16,899 nt of DNA. Origin: Treponema sp. (GTDB taxonomy: Bacteria > Spirochaetota > Spirochaetia > Treponematales > Breznakiellaceae). Below, piece by piece: positions 1 through 8,520 of the stretch. The notes beneath the pieces were generated by a model. It was not told where the DNA came from and ran no database searches. It worked only from the letters and a program-made list of their open reading frames with translations. Position 1 is the first letter of the stretch. Every line of letters starts with the position of its first letter. A program made the position numbers and the translations under genes. Where the stretch lies: positions 1 to 16,899 of the forward strand of contig JAIRUO010000134.1 in the NCBI GenBank assembly GCA_031254385.1, in the 5' to 3' direction.

Positions 1-852
1 CTTGATCTGGCGGCCCTTGCGAAATCCGGAAAGGAACCGGACTACAGCAAAGATTTTTTTGGCCAGTGGACCGGGCTTGCCGTGACAGGCCAGCTTGAAG
101 CAGAAGCCTACGCGCTGGCCCTCTCCAGGGTTTATACCTTTGGCCCCACCTTTAGGGCGGAAAACTCCAACACCACCCGCCACCTTTCGGAATTCTGGAT
201 GATAGAGCCGGAAGTCGCTTTTGCACGACTGGAAGACAATATGGCACTGGCCGAGGAATTTTTGAAATTTCTTTTCGGGGCCGTTCTAAAAGACTGCGCC
301 GAAGACCTAGCCTTTTTTGACGCCCATGTTGAAAAGGGTATCATCGAAACATTGCAGTTAGTGGCATCCGCGAAATTCAGCCATATAACTTATACTGAAG
401 CCATTGCCGAACTAGAAAAAGGCGGGCCCTTTGAATTCAAGCCTTATTGGGGCTGCGACATTCAAACAGAACACGAAAAGTTCCTTTCTGAGAAAGTCGC
501 CAAGGGGCCGGTAATTGTTACGGATTATCCAAAAGAGATCAAAGCCTTTTATATGAAGCTGAACGATGACAAGAAAACCGTACGCGCCATGGACGTGCTA
601 GTTCCGCGTTTGGGTGAAATTATCGGCGGTTCGGAAAGGGAGGAAAATCTAGATAAACTGGAAAAGCGCATTGAGGAACTGGGATTGAACAAGGCCGATT
701 ACGCCTGGTACCTGGATCTCCGCCGCTTTGGCACGGTTCCACATTCGGGCTTTGGCCTGGGCTTTGAACGCCTTATTCAGTATGTTACAGGTATGATAAA
801 TATCCGTGACGTAATACCCTTTCCCCGTGCGCCCGGTCAGGCCGCGTTTTAA
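1..852 (+). CDS. asnS: Asparaginyl-tRNA synthetase, 3' part (5' end outside window)
   Basis: Class II aminoacyl-tRNA synthetase that charges tRNA-Asn with asparagine in the cytoplasm. The reading frame is open from base 1, so the gene enters from the left; the GTG at 82 lies inside conserved sequence and is not the start. Seen directly: [20 protein letters not shown], then the motif 2 region with [12 protein letters not shown] and [11 protein letters not shown], and the motif 3 region near the C-terminus with [15 protein letters not shown] followed by [10 protein letters not shown]. These read as AsnRS rather than AspRS or LysRS. About 283 residues are present, so the anticodon-binding N-terminus and part of the catalytic core are missing from view. 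The stop is at 850-852, and the carboxypeptidase gene starts 3 bases later, so the two are probably co-transcribed. Confidence 0.96.
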   Translation, partial: LDLAALAKSGKEPDYSKDFFGQWTGLAVTGQLEAEAYALALSRVYTFGPTFRAENSNTTRHLSEFWMIEPEVAFARLEDNMALAEEFLKFLFGAVLKDCAEDLAFFDAHVEKGIIETLQLVASAKFSHITYTEAIAELEKGGPFEFKPYWGCDIQTEHEKFLSEKVAKGPVIVTDYPKEIKAFYMKLNDDKKTVRAMDVLVPRLGEIIGGSEREENLDKLEKRIEELGLNKADYAWYLDLRRFGTVPHSGFGLGFERLIQYVTGMINIRDVIPFPRAPGQAAF

Positions 853-855
853 CAG

Positions 856-2064
856 ATGCAAAAAAAAAGCCTATTTGCATTATTATTGCTTTTTAATCTT
901 TCTCTTGCAGAGGCGCAATTGATACCACGTGATTCTATGTATGACACTCCCGAAATCGGATCCCGTGCAGCCGTTTTAATCGACGCTGCCACGGGTACTC
1001 TTCTATACTATAAAAATCCTGATGAAGAGATCCCTCCGGCCTCGCTGACAAAACTCGTGGTCATGCATCTGGCCTTAGAAGAAGTCAAGGCAGGCCGGGC
1101 TTCCCTGGACGCGGTAATAGTTCCACCGCCGGAAAGCTGGGTCATAAATCAGCCGCCAGGGTCAAGCTTGATGTTTCTGGGCGAAGATCAGCGTACCAAT
1201 TTGCGGGATTTGCTTCTTGGCCTGGCCGTCCCCTCGGGCAATGACGCGGCGGTTGCTGTAGCCCTGCAATTTGCGCCTACTGTCGATGAATTTGTCGCAA
1301 GGATGAACCAGGTAGCGCAGTCCCTTGGGTTGACAAGAACGCATTTTGTCGAGCCTTCTGGAATTTCAGAATTTAATATGACCACTGCCAGGGAATTTGC
1401 CCTGTTCAGCCGCTTCTATTTAAGGAACCATCCTGAAACTTTGCAGGATTATCATTCTGTACCCGTGTTCGCATACCCAAGAGTGGAAAATGTCGCGGAA
1501 GCTCTACGAAGGCGGCCTGGAACCATAGTTCAAAACAACAGCAACACCCTTCTGGGAACTTTTGATGGCGTAGACGGCATAAAGACCGGTTACATCGACG
1601 AGTCCGGCTATAATATCGCCCTAACAGCCCAGCGTGGAGAAACACGGTTTATCGCGGTTATCCTGGGTGCTCCTTTACGGGGGGGAATTCAAATCCGGGA
1701 AGAAGACGGAAGAAAACTATTAACCTGGGCCTTTGACAATTTTAAGACCGTCAGGCCGGAACCCCCTGATCTGGAAAAAGCAAGAATCTGGAAAGGCAAA
1801 GTTGATTATGTCGGCCTTAGCCCGGATGAGGTTTTGGATTTCACCTCACGATCCTACAGAGCCGAAACGCTTTACTATAAAACCGAAATTTTCGATACGC
1901 TCATTGCCCCCCTGCCCATTGGAAGCTTTGTGGGCAACTTAATCATCTATGATGATGAAGGCGAATTGCACAGGGTTCCCCTTGTTACCAATGAAGAAAT
2001 CCCCGCAGGAGGATTTTTCAAGCGTCTATTTGATTCGATTAGGCTGTTTTTTAGGAAAAAGTGA
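856..2064 (+). CDS. dacA: D-alanyl-D-alanine carboxypeptidase (PBP5/DacA type, S11 family)
   Basis: Periplasmic low-molecular-mass penicillin-binding protein that trims the terminal D-Ala from peptidoglycan pentapeptides. The 402-residue protein has a signal peptide (about residues 1-20, cut after SLAEA). All three active-site motifs are present: SLTK at 63-66, SGN at 127-129 and KTG at 243-245, with typical surrounding sequence (PPASLTK, PSGNDAA, GIKTGY). A PBP5-type C-terminal beta domain follows, and the last residues form a basic, aromatic amphipathic helix (GFFKRLFDSIRLFFRKK), the usual membrane anchor of this family. Length fits the family. The gene starts 3 bp after asnS with no clear Shine-Dalgarno, which suggests translational coupling. 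Its 3' end faces the convergent NodB-like gene across only 5 bp, and no terminator is visible there. Confidence 0.95.
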   Translation: MQKKSLFALLLLFNLSLAEAQLIPRDSMYDTPEIGSRAAVLIDAATGTLLYYKNPDEEIPPASLTKLVVMHLALEEVKAGRASLDAVIVPPPESWVINQPPGSSLMFLGEDQRTNLRDLLLGLAVPSGNDAAVAVALQFAPTVDEFVARMNQVAQSLGLTRTHFVEPSGISEFNMTTAREFALFSRFYLRNHPETLQDYHSVPVFAYPRVENVAEALRRRPGTIVQNNSNTLLGTFDGVDGIKTGYIDESGYNIALTAQRGETRFIAVILGAPLRGGIQIREEDGRKLLTWAFDNFKTVRPEPPDLEKARIWKGKVDYVGLSPDEVLDFTSRSYRAETLYYKTEIFDTLIAPLPIGSFVGNLIIYDDEGELHRVPLVTNEEIPAGGFFKRLFDSIRLFFRKK

Positions 2065-2069
2065 AACCC

Positions 2070-4304
2070 CTACTTATATTGATTCAAAATCTTCGACACA
2101 GGAACAACCGTATAGCCTTCTTCGGCTAACGCATCCAAAAGCACGTTTATATGCCGGAAAAGGTAATCGCTCCTGCCGCCGCTTAACAGGCCCAGCCTGA
2201 TGGGAATTATCGCGTCCGGCCAGGTCTGGCTTATTACGCGGGCCATTAGAAGATCGATCATGTCTGCCGCAGAGTATTGGGGTATGTTATATTTTATTTC
2301 ATCTTCCCGGCTTACCCAGTCATAGGGATCAATGTTCCGGTTAACCGTTATATAGCCGGCCCTTGCAGCGGCAATATTCGCTTCTCCTGATGTCACATAC
2401 CAGGGGGCATGCCAAAGCAAGGCCAATTCCCTGCCTGTGGCATTAAAGTATTCGTCCTCGTTTCTGGCAAGGCCGCTGGCAATGAAGCCGCTGTCAAACT
2501 GGTAACGGGAATCGGAAAGATCAATGGGCGAAAAAAACATTGAGGCGGCCTCATGCCCGGCTTCGGCTATGTCTCTGGCTGCCGAGGGATAGCGGCGTAT
2601 GAATTCGCCGCCCAGGAAAAAGGTAGCCTTTATGCCAAAACGGTTTAGGGCGGCCAGGACTTCCGGCAGCCCTTCTGCATCATCATACAGATCAAAACAG
2701 AGGCCCAACTCGCGGGTATTGGAAGCGGACTGCGATAATATAGCTGAAGTTAATGGCGGAGCAATTAGCGAGAAGGTACCTGTCAAAGCAACATTGCGGA
2801 TCATGGGCAGATTTTCATAAGGGCCGCTGCTCTGGGTTTCCAAATATACCCTATAGCGACTTGAAACCTGGGAAGCTGCGCGTAACGGAGGATTAACTAT
2901 TTCGGCCCAGGGCCTAATGCCATCCGTAACATACCAGATGCCGCTGTTTTGGGCCAGTATCCTTGCTGTGCCATTAACGCTCCTTGATGCATCTTCAAAA
3001 CCATAACTAGCTGCGCTTGAAAGGCAGATAAGATCGCGGCTTAAAACTCTTCCCCCGCCCGGGGCAAGCCGTATTCTTTCTATACGCCAATCGCCACCTG
3101 CTATGATCTCATCGTTTCCATTCCAAAGGCAGGAATAAGAAGGGCTGGAACTAATTGTAGTCAGGAGCCGCCAATTCGCATAATCATAAATAAAAATGCC
3201 CCTTTCTCCCCAAAAAAGAATCAACCTGCCGTCTGGAGAAAGGCTTGCATGGGTACTTGAAGGAGGCGCAAGGGAAACAAAGGCTCTATTGCTGTCTACA
3301 ATATCCAAGCGCCAGGCCATAACCCGTGCAGTTGCCGTCTGGACAGAGGCAATTAGCGTAATACCGCCGGCAGCAGGCCAGAATACCTGAACGCCAGAAC
3401 ACGAACCGGGAAGAACCAGATAGGGCAGACCGGAACTTGCCTCATTATAATCATTTAAATTCAAAGGATAATAAAAAATATTCCTCCCGCCTTTTGAAAG
3501 AAGCAGGGAATTTGCGTCAGGTGCCATCCAGAAAGTATCAAAATGCGGATCAAACTCAAAGGGAATACTTCCGGCAATGCCGCCTATATCCAGAATATCA
3601 GCATACAAAGAACGGGTGAATAATTCATTTCCCCGTACCCTGTAAATTGTCGATCCCTTAAGATAAAAGAAATCTCCGCCCTGGCCCCAGGAAATAGAAT
3701 TTATCGCCCCGTCTCCGATTAAGCGGAAATTCTCGTCCACCAGAGGGACGGAAAAATTCGTTGTAGCATAATACAGCTTGCCCAGCCGGGAATAAATAAA
3801 GAAGCGGGAATCTTGGCTCCAGGAAGCGGGAAATGTTTTTTCCGGTCGCTCTACACGGGAGGCAATGGGTATAACGATTCCGGTACTAACTTCACTTAGG
3901 ATCAGAGTTCCATAAGCATAGGTTTCTGGCACTATAGAAAGAATCCACCGGCCATTAGGAGAAACCGCTATCTCTTCTACACGCCCTCTGACAGCCGCAG
4001 AAGAAAAACCTTCTTGTGGAAGTCCGCCTCTTAATGGAATCCTGGAAGCCCCGGATGAATTGCGTATCTGTAAAGTATTGCCGCCGTCAAGCAGTTCCAT
4101 GCGTTCTGGAAAAACAGTGAGCTTGCGTATATATCGATCATCTATACGGGAAAAAAAAAGCTCTTCCTGGCTAATAAGCCCCGGAAAATTTGCCTTAAAG
4201 AGCAGCCTTGAGTCTTCGGAAAGGTCGGGGCCAGAAAAACTAATCTGCCCCCAGAGAGCTTGAGACAAAATAAGAAAAACAAGTGTTTTTCCTAAAGCCT
4301 TCAT
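2070..4304 (-). CDS. Exported beta-propeller plus divergent NodB/polysaccharide deacetylase-like protein
   Basis: A 744-residue protein with a signal peptide (residues 1-19, MKALGKTLVFLILSQALWG). Residues 20 to about 520 look like a TolB/WD40-style beta-propeller, with repeats such as AVSPNGRWILSI (114-125), SWSQDSRFFIYS (161-172) and SLSPDGRLILFW (354-365). Residues about 533-740 follow the NodB fold (CFDLYDD 536-542, IKATFFLGGEFI, AGHEAAS, a C-terminal YTVVPVSKIL). Known NodB enzymes use TFDDG and HxxxH metal motifs. Here the first is altered to CFDLYDD and the HxxxH is absent (GHEAASMFFSP at 583-593), so deacetylase activity is doubtful. The start overlaps the upstream 77-aa gene by 4 bp (ATGA). 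It may bind or sense glycans in the periplasm; that is inference. Confidence 0.8.
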   Translation of the reverse strand: MKALGKTLVFLILSQALWGQISFSGPDLSEDSRLLFKANFPGLISQEELFFSRIDDRYIRKLTVFPERMELLDGGNTLQIRNSSGASRIPLRGGLPQEGFSSAAVRGRVEEIAVSPNGRWILSIVPETYAYGTLILSEVSTGIVIPIASRVERPEKTFPASWSQDSRFFIYSRLGKLYYATTNFSVPLVDENFRLIGDGAINSISWGQGGDFFYLKGSTIYRVRGNELFTRSLYADILDIGGIAGSIPFEFDPHFDTFWMAPDANSLLLSKGGRNIFYYPLNLNDYNEASSGLPYLVLPGSCSGVQVFWPAAGGITLIASVQTATARVMAWRLDIVDSNRAFVSLAPPSSTHASLSPDGRLILFWGERGIFIYDYANWRLLTTISSSPSYSCLWNGNDEIIAGGDWRIERIRLAPGGGRVLSRDLICLSSAASYGFEDASRSVNGTARILAQNSGIWYVTDGIRPWAEIVNPPLRAASQVSSRYRVYLETQSSGPYENLPMIRNVALTGTFSLIAPPLTSAILSQSASNTRELGLCFDLYDDAEGLPEVLAALNRFGIKATFFLGGEFIRRYPSAARDIAEAGHEAASMFFSPIDLSDSRYQFDSGFIASGLARNEDEYFNATGRELALLWHAPWYVTSGEANIAAARAGYITVNRNIDPYDWVSREDEIKYNIPQYSAADMIDLLMARVISQTWPDAIIPIRLGLLSGGRSDYLFRHINVLLDALAEEGYTVVPVSKILNQYK

Positions 4305-4534
4305 TCTGGGCCTTTTTCATTTTCCGTTGCCAGAGGAATCATCGCGTCCAGTTCCACTTCCAGGCTGTTAAGAATTGTTTCCAGTTCTCCTAGTCGCCTT
4401 ATGGAATGGCGAACCTGCATATCATGAAGCCGACTACAGGTATCATCAAGGAGAGTTTCAAAAAAAGAATCATCGTGCAATAGAGGAGAGCCGTTCAGAG
4501 GATTTATAATATATGAATTTACATTTTTATTCAT
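4301..4534 (-). CDS. Conserved-context hypothetical, 77-aa helical protein
   Basis: I do not recognise a family. The 77-residue protein has no signal peptide or membrane segment. Its middle and C-terminal part (about residues 22-65, with HDMQVRHSIRRLGELETIL and NSLEVELDAMI) has the heptad-like leucine/isoleucine spacing of a coiled coil, and the tail is acidic. Reality as a gene rests on context: its ATG overlaps the stop region of the 47-aa small gene by 8 bp (ATGAATAA), and its stop overlaps the ATG of the 744-aa gene by 4 bp. Such overlaps on both sides are typical of a translationally coupled operon. It may be a partner or assembly factor for the exported proteins encoded beside it, but nothing in the sequence shows this. 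Confidence 0.65.
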   Translation of the reverse strand: MNKNVNSYIINPLNGSPLLHDDSFFETLLDDTCSRLHDMQVRHSIRRLGELETILNSLEVELDAMIPLATENEKGPE

Positions 4535-4670
4535 TAAAAACCGTTTCGGAATCGGAAATTTCCGATATTTCTACGGGAGTTTCCATATTCATATTCCCCG
4601 ATGAATCAATGGCACGAATAAATGTCGTCGCCGCAGCTAAAGCAATAAGAATTATGACCAGTTTACGCAA
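4527..4670 (-). CDS. Small exported or membrane-anchored peptide, 47 aa, TTG start
   Basis: A small gene starting with TTG at 4670. It is supported by a strong Shine-Dalgarno (GGAGG, plus-strand cctcc at 4676-4680) five bases upstream of the TTG. The product begins MRKLVIILIALAAATTFIRA, a near-ideal signal peptide or single membrane helix. It continues with about 27 polar, acidic residues (including EISEISDSETVF). It stops at 4527-4529 and overlaps the next ATG by 8 bp. It lies 39 bp downstream of the LysM/M23 gene, so it is probably the second gene of that four-gene leftward operon. No family is recognised. It could be a small envelope protein acting with the M23 endopeptidase or the NodB-like protein (inference). 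Confidence 0.6.
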   Translation of the reverse strand: MRKLVIILIALAAATTFIRAIDSSGNMNMETPVEISEISDSETVFNE

Positions 4671-4709
4671 TATAACCTCCCCATGCGGTTATACAACACA
4701 GTATAAACG

Positions 4710-6110
4710 CTACAGTGATAAATAATCAAGTGGATTAACCGCCTTGTCGTCTTTATAAAGTGCAAAATGAAGATGAGGGCCGGTACTTCTGCCGGTACTT
4801 CCTACCTCGCCAATCTTGGTTCCCTGATCCACCTGAGCTCCCTGCTGAACCGAAGTTACAGAAAGATGGGCATACAGAGTCTGAAAACCTCCGCTGTGGC
4901 TGATAATGATATATTTGCCATAAGTAGGACTATTGCCAACCATAGACACTCTACCGGAAGAAGCGGCCTTTACAGGAGTACCTGTGGGAGCAGCCAGATC
5001 CAGAGCCTCGTGAAGCCGCTGACTGCCATCAAAAGGATCTGCGCGCCAGCCGAATGAGGAACTTAACCTTGCGCCTGTCCCCTTTAGGGGAGAAATAAAC
5101 AAGGTGCCTAAAGCCATGCGCAGATCATTGGCCGGCATACGGGCACCAGGCAGAAAAATAGTTTGCCCCGGCATTATAAAATCACTCTGCAAGTTATTAG
5201 CGTCAACTATTACAGAAAGCGGAATACTCCAGGCCTTGGATATCTTTGATAAGTTATCCCCTGCTTTAATTACATAGGGAATACCGTTCATATTGGGAAT
5301 TTTTAGTACCTGTCCCGGCCTGACCAGATGGGCATTGATAAGATTATTCGAGGCAATAACGGTATCCATGGAAAGCCCGTAAGAAGCTGCAATTCTTGAT
5401 ACCGATTCGCCGCTCTTAACCGTATGGTCTATCCAGAAAAAGTATTCCACCATTTTTAGGGGTATATCATCCTGAGCTTCTTCAGCAACGGTTCCTTCTA
5501 TATGAGGAACAACGGCCTCCGGGATAGTGGTGTTTATTTCGGGGGCAGAATCAGCAGCAATTCCGGTTTCTGTTGCGCCCGGCGAATTCATAATTCCTGC
5601 CATATTAGCCGCTCCCCCAGAATCCTCCAGAGGGGTCAAAGAAACCACATCCCGTTGCAGCAATGAAGAAATATTGTTCCAGTTATACATGAGCAGTATT
5701 GATCCTGTAATCAATAGAAGCATGGCAGGAAGGAGAGGTATGGAGAAAGATCCGGCTTTAGTATGCTTTGATTTATTAGTCCGGTTTCTATGCCGTATTT
5801 TGCTGCGCGTGGGACTTCTCCGGGCGACATTTTCTTCCGCAGCGTTTGTATTGATCTCTGCCTGATTATTTACCATCTGATTAGTGCTGCGCCGGGCATG
5901 AAGGGGGCAGGGCTTATATTGCTGCCTTATCTGCGTAAGTACGCTAGAATTGCTCTTTGCCCGTGATACTATACTTTTGGGCCTGTATGCGGTTTTATGC
6001 GAAGAAACCGTGTCCGAACCAGCAGGCGAACGGCGAGCGCCCCCTTGAGGGCGTCTGCCTCTGGCTTCCTGCCTGCGAAGATTTTTCTGAAAAGTTAAAA
6101 AATCTAACAT
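4710..6110 (-). CDS. Membrane-anchored LysM and M23 (LytM-type) peptidoglycan endopeptidase
   Basis: A 466-residue bitopic protein. Residues 1-122 are a very basic, low-complexity cytoplasmic tail, and residues about 124-142 form a membrane helix (IPLLPAMLLLITGSILLMY). A linker follows, then LysM 1 (about 228-272, with VKSGESVSRIAASYGLS) and LysM 2 (about 278-321, with IKAGDNLSKISKAWSIP). The C-terminal M23 domain spans about 348-462. Zinc and catalytic residues appear intact: H367 and D371 in HEALDLAAP, H415 in LYAHL, and H446 and H448 in GPHLHF. It should therefore be an active zinc endopeptidase cutting peptide cross-links in the wall, held there by LysM glycan binding. It is the first gene of a leftward operon. 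The start ATG at 6110 lacks a clear Shine-Dalgarno. Confidence 0.92.
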   Translation of the reverse strand: MLDFLTFQKNLRRQEARGRRPQGGARRSPAGSDTVSSHKTAYRPKSIVSRAKSNSSVLTQIRQQYKPCPLHARRSTNQMVNNQAEINTNAAEENVARRSPTRSKIRHRNRTNKSKHTKAGSFSIPLLPAMLLLITGSILLMYNWNNISSLLQRDVVSLTPLEDSGGAANMAGIMNSPGATETGIAADSAPEINTTIPEAVVPHIEGTVAEEAQDDIPLKMVEYFFWIDHTVKSGESVSRIAASYGLSMDTVIASNNLINAHLVRPGQVLKIPNMNGIPYVIKAGDNLSKISKAWSIPLSVIVDANNLQSDFIMPGQTIFLPGARMPANDLRMALGTLFISPLKGTGARLSSSFGWRADPFDGSQRLHEALDLAAPTGTPVKAASSGRVSMVGNSPTYGKYIIISHSGGFQTLYAHLSVTSVQQGAQVDQGTKIGEVGSTGRSTGPHLHFALYKDDKAVNPLDYLSL

Positions 6111-6146
6111 AGTATATTAGGTTTATCGACATTATAAAGGGGAAGC

Positions 6147-6176
6147 ATTATACTCCTTATATGGGAAAGCGCTCAA
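6147..6176 (-). promoter_or_regulatory. Candidate sigma-70 promoter for the leftward M23 operon
   Basis: On the minus strand TTGAGC (6176-6171) and TATAAT (6152-6147) are separated by 18 bases. Transcription would start near 6140, about 30 bases before the M23 start codon. The -35 part lies inside the first codons of the divergent signal peptidase gene. Called by eye from consensus match only. Confidence 0.4.
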
Positions 6177-6583
6177 CAGAAAGAGCCGCAGGGGGCCACG
6201 GATCGATTACAAAAGCAATTATCGGTGCTCTTATTACCGCTCTGTTTTTGAAGCTTTTTTTATTTGATTTCATGATTGCAGAAGGACACTCCATGGAGCC
6301 TTCCATCATGCCGGGTAAAGTACTGCTGGTATGCAAACTGGTCTACGGAATAAGGATTCCAGGATCGGGGGCCTACCTTTTGCGATGGGCTTCGCCACGC
6401 GAAGGGGATATTGTGGTTTTTTATACCCCTTTAGGCGAGATTGCGGTTAAACGCTGCGGCGAGATTTCCCTAGAAAATTACTTTTACGCCTTGGGGGACA
6501 ATAGCCTTCATTCTTATGACTCGCGGTCTTACGGCCCGGTTCTTATGGATAATATAGTAGGCAAGGTATTGGGTATACGATGA
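6161..6583 (+). CDS. lepB: Signal peptidase I, short form
   Basis: Membrane serine protease of the S26 family that removes signal peptides from exported proteins. The 140-residue protein has one N-terminal membrane helix (about residues 17-36). The nucleophile is S44 in GHSMEPSI, the general-base lysine is K97 in IAVKRC, and box E follows as ALGDNSLHSYDSRSYGPV. It is near the minimum size for the family, with little sequence between the two catalytic boxes. The assigned ATG has no good Shine-Dalgarno (a purine run AAAGGGGAAG lies 15 or so bases upstream), so the exact start is a little uncertain. Its stop overlaps the next ATG (ATGA, 6580-6583), so it is translationally coupled to the penicillin-binding protein. 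Confidence 0.92.
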   Translation: MGKRSTERAAGGHGSITKAIIGALITALFLKLFLFDFMIAEGHSMEPSIMPGKVLLVCKLVYGIRIPGSGAYLLRWASPREGDIVVFYTPLGEIAVKRCGEISLENYFYALGDNSLHSYDSRSYGPVLMDNIVGKVLGIR

Positions 6584-8520
6584 ATGGACAAGGCCGGCCG
6601 ACCGACAGGCGCTTTATCGCTTTTGCCTCAATTCTCGCCTTGGGAGTTTTGATTGTACTCCTAAGGTACGCCTTCCTGATGCTCGGAACTGTGGAAACCA
6701 TATCAAGCCTTAGGACTGAACTGGTCTCGGGCAGAGGCCCCATTCTGGATCGCAACGGCAACGTGCTTGCCATGGAGATACGGACAGGCAATATAACCCT
6801 TTGGCGTCCGTCTATGAGAGATCCCAATAATCCGGCGGAGTTGAGCATTGAACTGGCACCTATTCTGGAAATCCCTGCCTATGAAATCGAAGAACGCATT
6901 GTCAATTCCAGGAGTGACTTTATATACCTAAAAAGGTATGCCGATGAAAGCACTATCAGGCTTATAGAAGCGGCGCTTGCGGAAAACCGGCTTAGGGGAG
7001 TAAGCATAGAGCCCATGTTAAGCCGGGTTTATCCGGAAAACAGCCTGGCCGCGCAGATTATAGGTTTTACCGCAGTTAGCATACAGGATTCGGAAGAACT
7101 AGCAGGGACGATCACGGCTACCAGCAGGGAAGGCGTTGCTGGCATAGAATTCGCCTTTAATAAGGATTTATCTCCCAGTATAACTCCTTCGCTCTTAGGT
7201 AGCAGAACCTACCTGAACGGGGATCGCATATACCTGACCTTGGACATAAATGTCCAATTAATTCTGGAAAATATCGCAACCAGAATAATGATAGAAAGCA
7301 ACGCAGAAGCGGTGATGTTTATGGCTATGGACCCCAGAACCGGGGACATACTTGGGTCCGCGTCTCTTCCTGGCTTTAATCCCAATGACATCAATAGCTC
7401 AAACGAAATATCCCGTATGGACCGGCCTTCGATCTGGTCCTATGAACCAGGATCTACGTTTAAGATATTCTCTCTTTCCGCCCTGCTTGATGAAGGGGCC
7501 ATTAAAGAAGACACCATTTTTGTATGCAACGGCCATTATGAGGGAATTGATAACCAGGGCAGAAGATACACCATTAACTGCCTTGGAGCGCATGGCGCGG
7601 TAACTGCCAGGGACATTATTATCCATTCCTGCAATGCCGGGGCAGCTTATGCGGCAGACCAGATGAATGCCGATCTTTTTTCGGCAATACTTCGGGAATT
7701 TGGCTTTGGAAGCCGTACCGGCCTGGGAATACCTGGCGAAACAGCGGGTTTTTTCCGTTCCGCTGACCGGTGGACCTACAGATCAAAACCCACCATAGCT
7801 ATGGGGCAGGAGATAGCCGTATCAGCCCTCCAGATGCTCCAGGCTGCCACCGCCATTGCCAACAATGGTATTTTGGTGCCCCCCAGGATCATTTCCCGCA
7901 TTGTGTCCTGGGATGGAAAAGAAACCAGGGATATTGACGCAGGCCAGCCCAGGCAGGTTTTAAGGCCGCAAACAGCCCAGGCCATGCGTAGCTATATGAT
8001 GGATGTAACTTCCGATATAGGCACGGGCTGGCGGGCCAACATGGAAGATCTTTCCCTGGCTGTAAAAACCGGTACCGCCCAGATGATAGATTCCGAAACC
8101 GGGCGTTATTCAGACACTGATTTTATAGCAAGCTGCATTGCCTTTCTCCCGGCAGAGAATCCTTCCCTTATACTTTACCTGGCAATTATAAAACCTCAGG
8201 GGGAATATCTGGGAGGAAGAATCGCCGCTCCCCCTATACGGGAAGCCGCAGATGAGCTGATCAATTACCTGGGCATCCCCAGGGGCAGCAATCCCCAGGT
8301 TGTTCATTCAGGCACTATTTCCATTCCGCAATTAACGTACCCTGAAATTACCGATACTGTGCCCGACTTTATTGGCTATTCCAAACGCCAGCTTTTGCCC
8401 CTACTTTTAAGGGATGATCTCTACTTCCGCATACTGGGAGACGGCTGGGTCAAACGCCAAAGCCCGGCACCCGGAACGCCCCTGCGCCCGGATACAGTAA
8501 TCATCCTGGAACTGGAATGA
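6580..8520 (+). CDS. ftsI: Penicillin-binding transpeptidase, FtsI/PBP2-class, with C-terminal PASTA domain
   Basis: Class B penicillin-binding protein (646 aa) that cross-links peptidoglycan. It has a short cytoplasmic tail, one membrane helix (about residues 12-32), a dimerisation domain (RGPILDRNGNVLA at about 51-63, the usual family signature), and a transpeptidase domain. Active-site motifs are S292-TF-K295 in YEPGSTFK, S350-C-N352 in HSCNAG, and KTG at 496-498. Residues about 590-646 form a PASTA domain (PDFIGYSKRQLLPLLL and SPAPGTPLRPDTVIILELE), found in many FtsI/SpoVD-like proteins. FtsI is more likely than the elongation PBP2 because of the PASTA tail, but division-cluster neighbours are not present, so the symbol is provisional. 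Both gene ends overlap neighbours by ATGA. Confidence 0.88.
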   Translation: MNGQGRPTDRRFIAFASILALGVLIVLLRYAFLMLGTVETISSLRTELVSGRGPILDRNGNVLAMEIRTGNITLWRPSMRDPNNPAELSIELAPILEIPAYEIEERIVNSRSDFIYLKRYADESTIRLIEAALAENRLRGVSIEPMLSRVYPENSLAAQIIGFTAVSIQDSEELAGTITATSREGVAGIEFAFNKDLSPSITPSLLGSRTYLNGDRIYLTLDINVQLILENIATRIMIESNAEAVMFMAMDPRTGDILGSASLPGFNPNDINSSNEISRMDRPSIWSYEPGSTFKIFSLSALLDEGAIKEDTIFVCNGHYEGIDNQGRRYTINCLGAHGAVTARDIIIHSCNAGAAYAADQMNADLFSAILREFGFGSRTGLGIPGETAGFFRSADRWTYRSKPTIAMGQEIAVSALQMLQAATAIANNGILVPPRIISRIVSWDGKETRDIDAGQPRQVLRPQTAQAMRSYMMDVTSDIGTGWRANMEDLSLAVKTGTAQMIDSETGRYSDTDFIASCIAFLPAENPSLILYLAIIKPQGEYLGGRIAAPPIREAADELINYLGIPRGSNPQVVHSGTISIPQLTYPEITDTVPDFIGYSKRQLLPLLLRDDLYFRILGDGWVKRQSPAPGTPLRPDTVIILELE

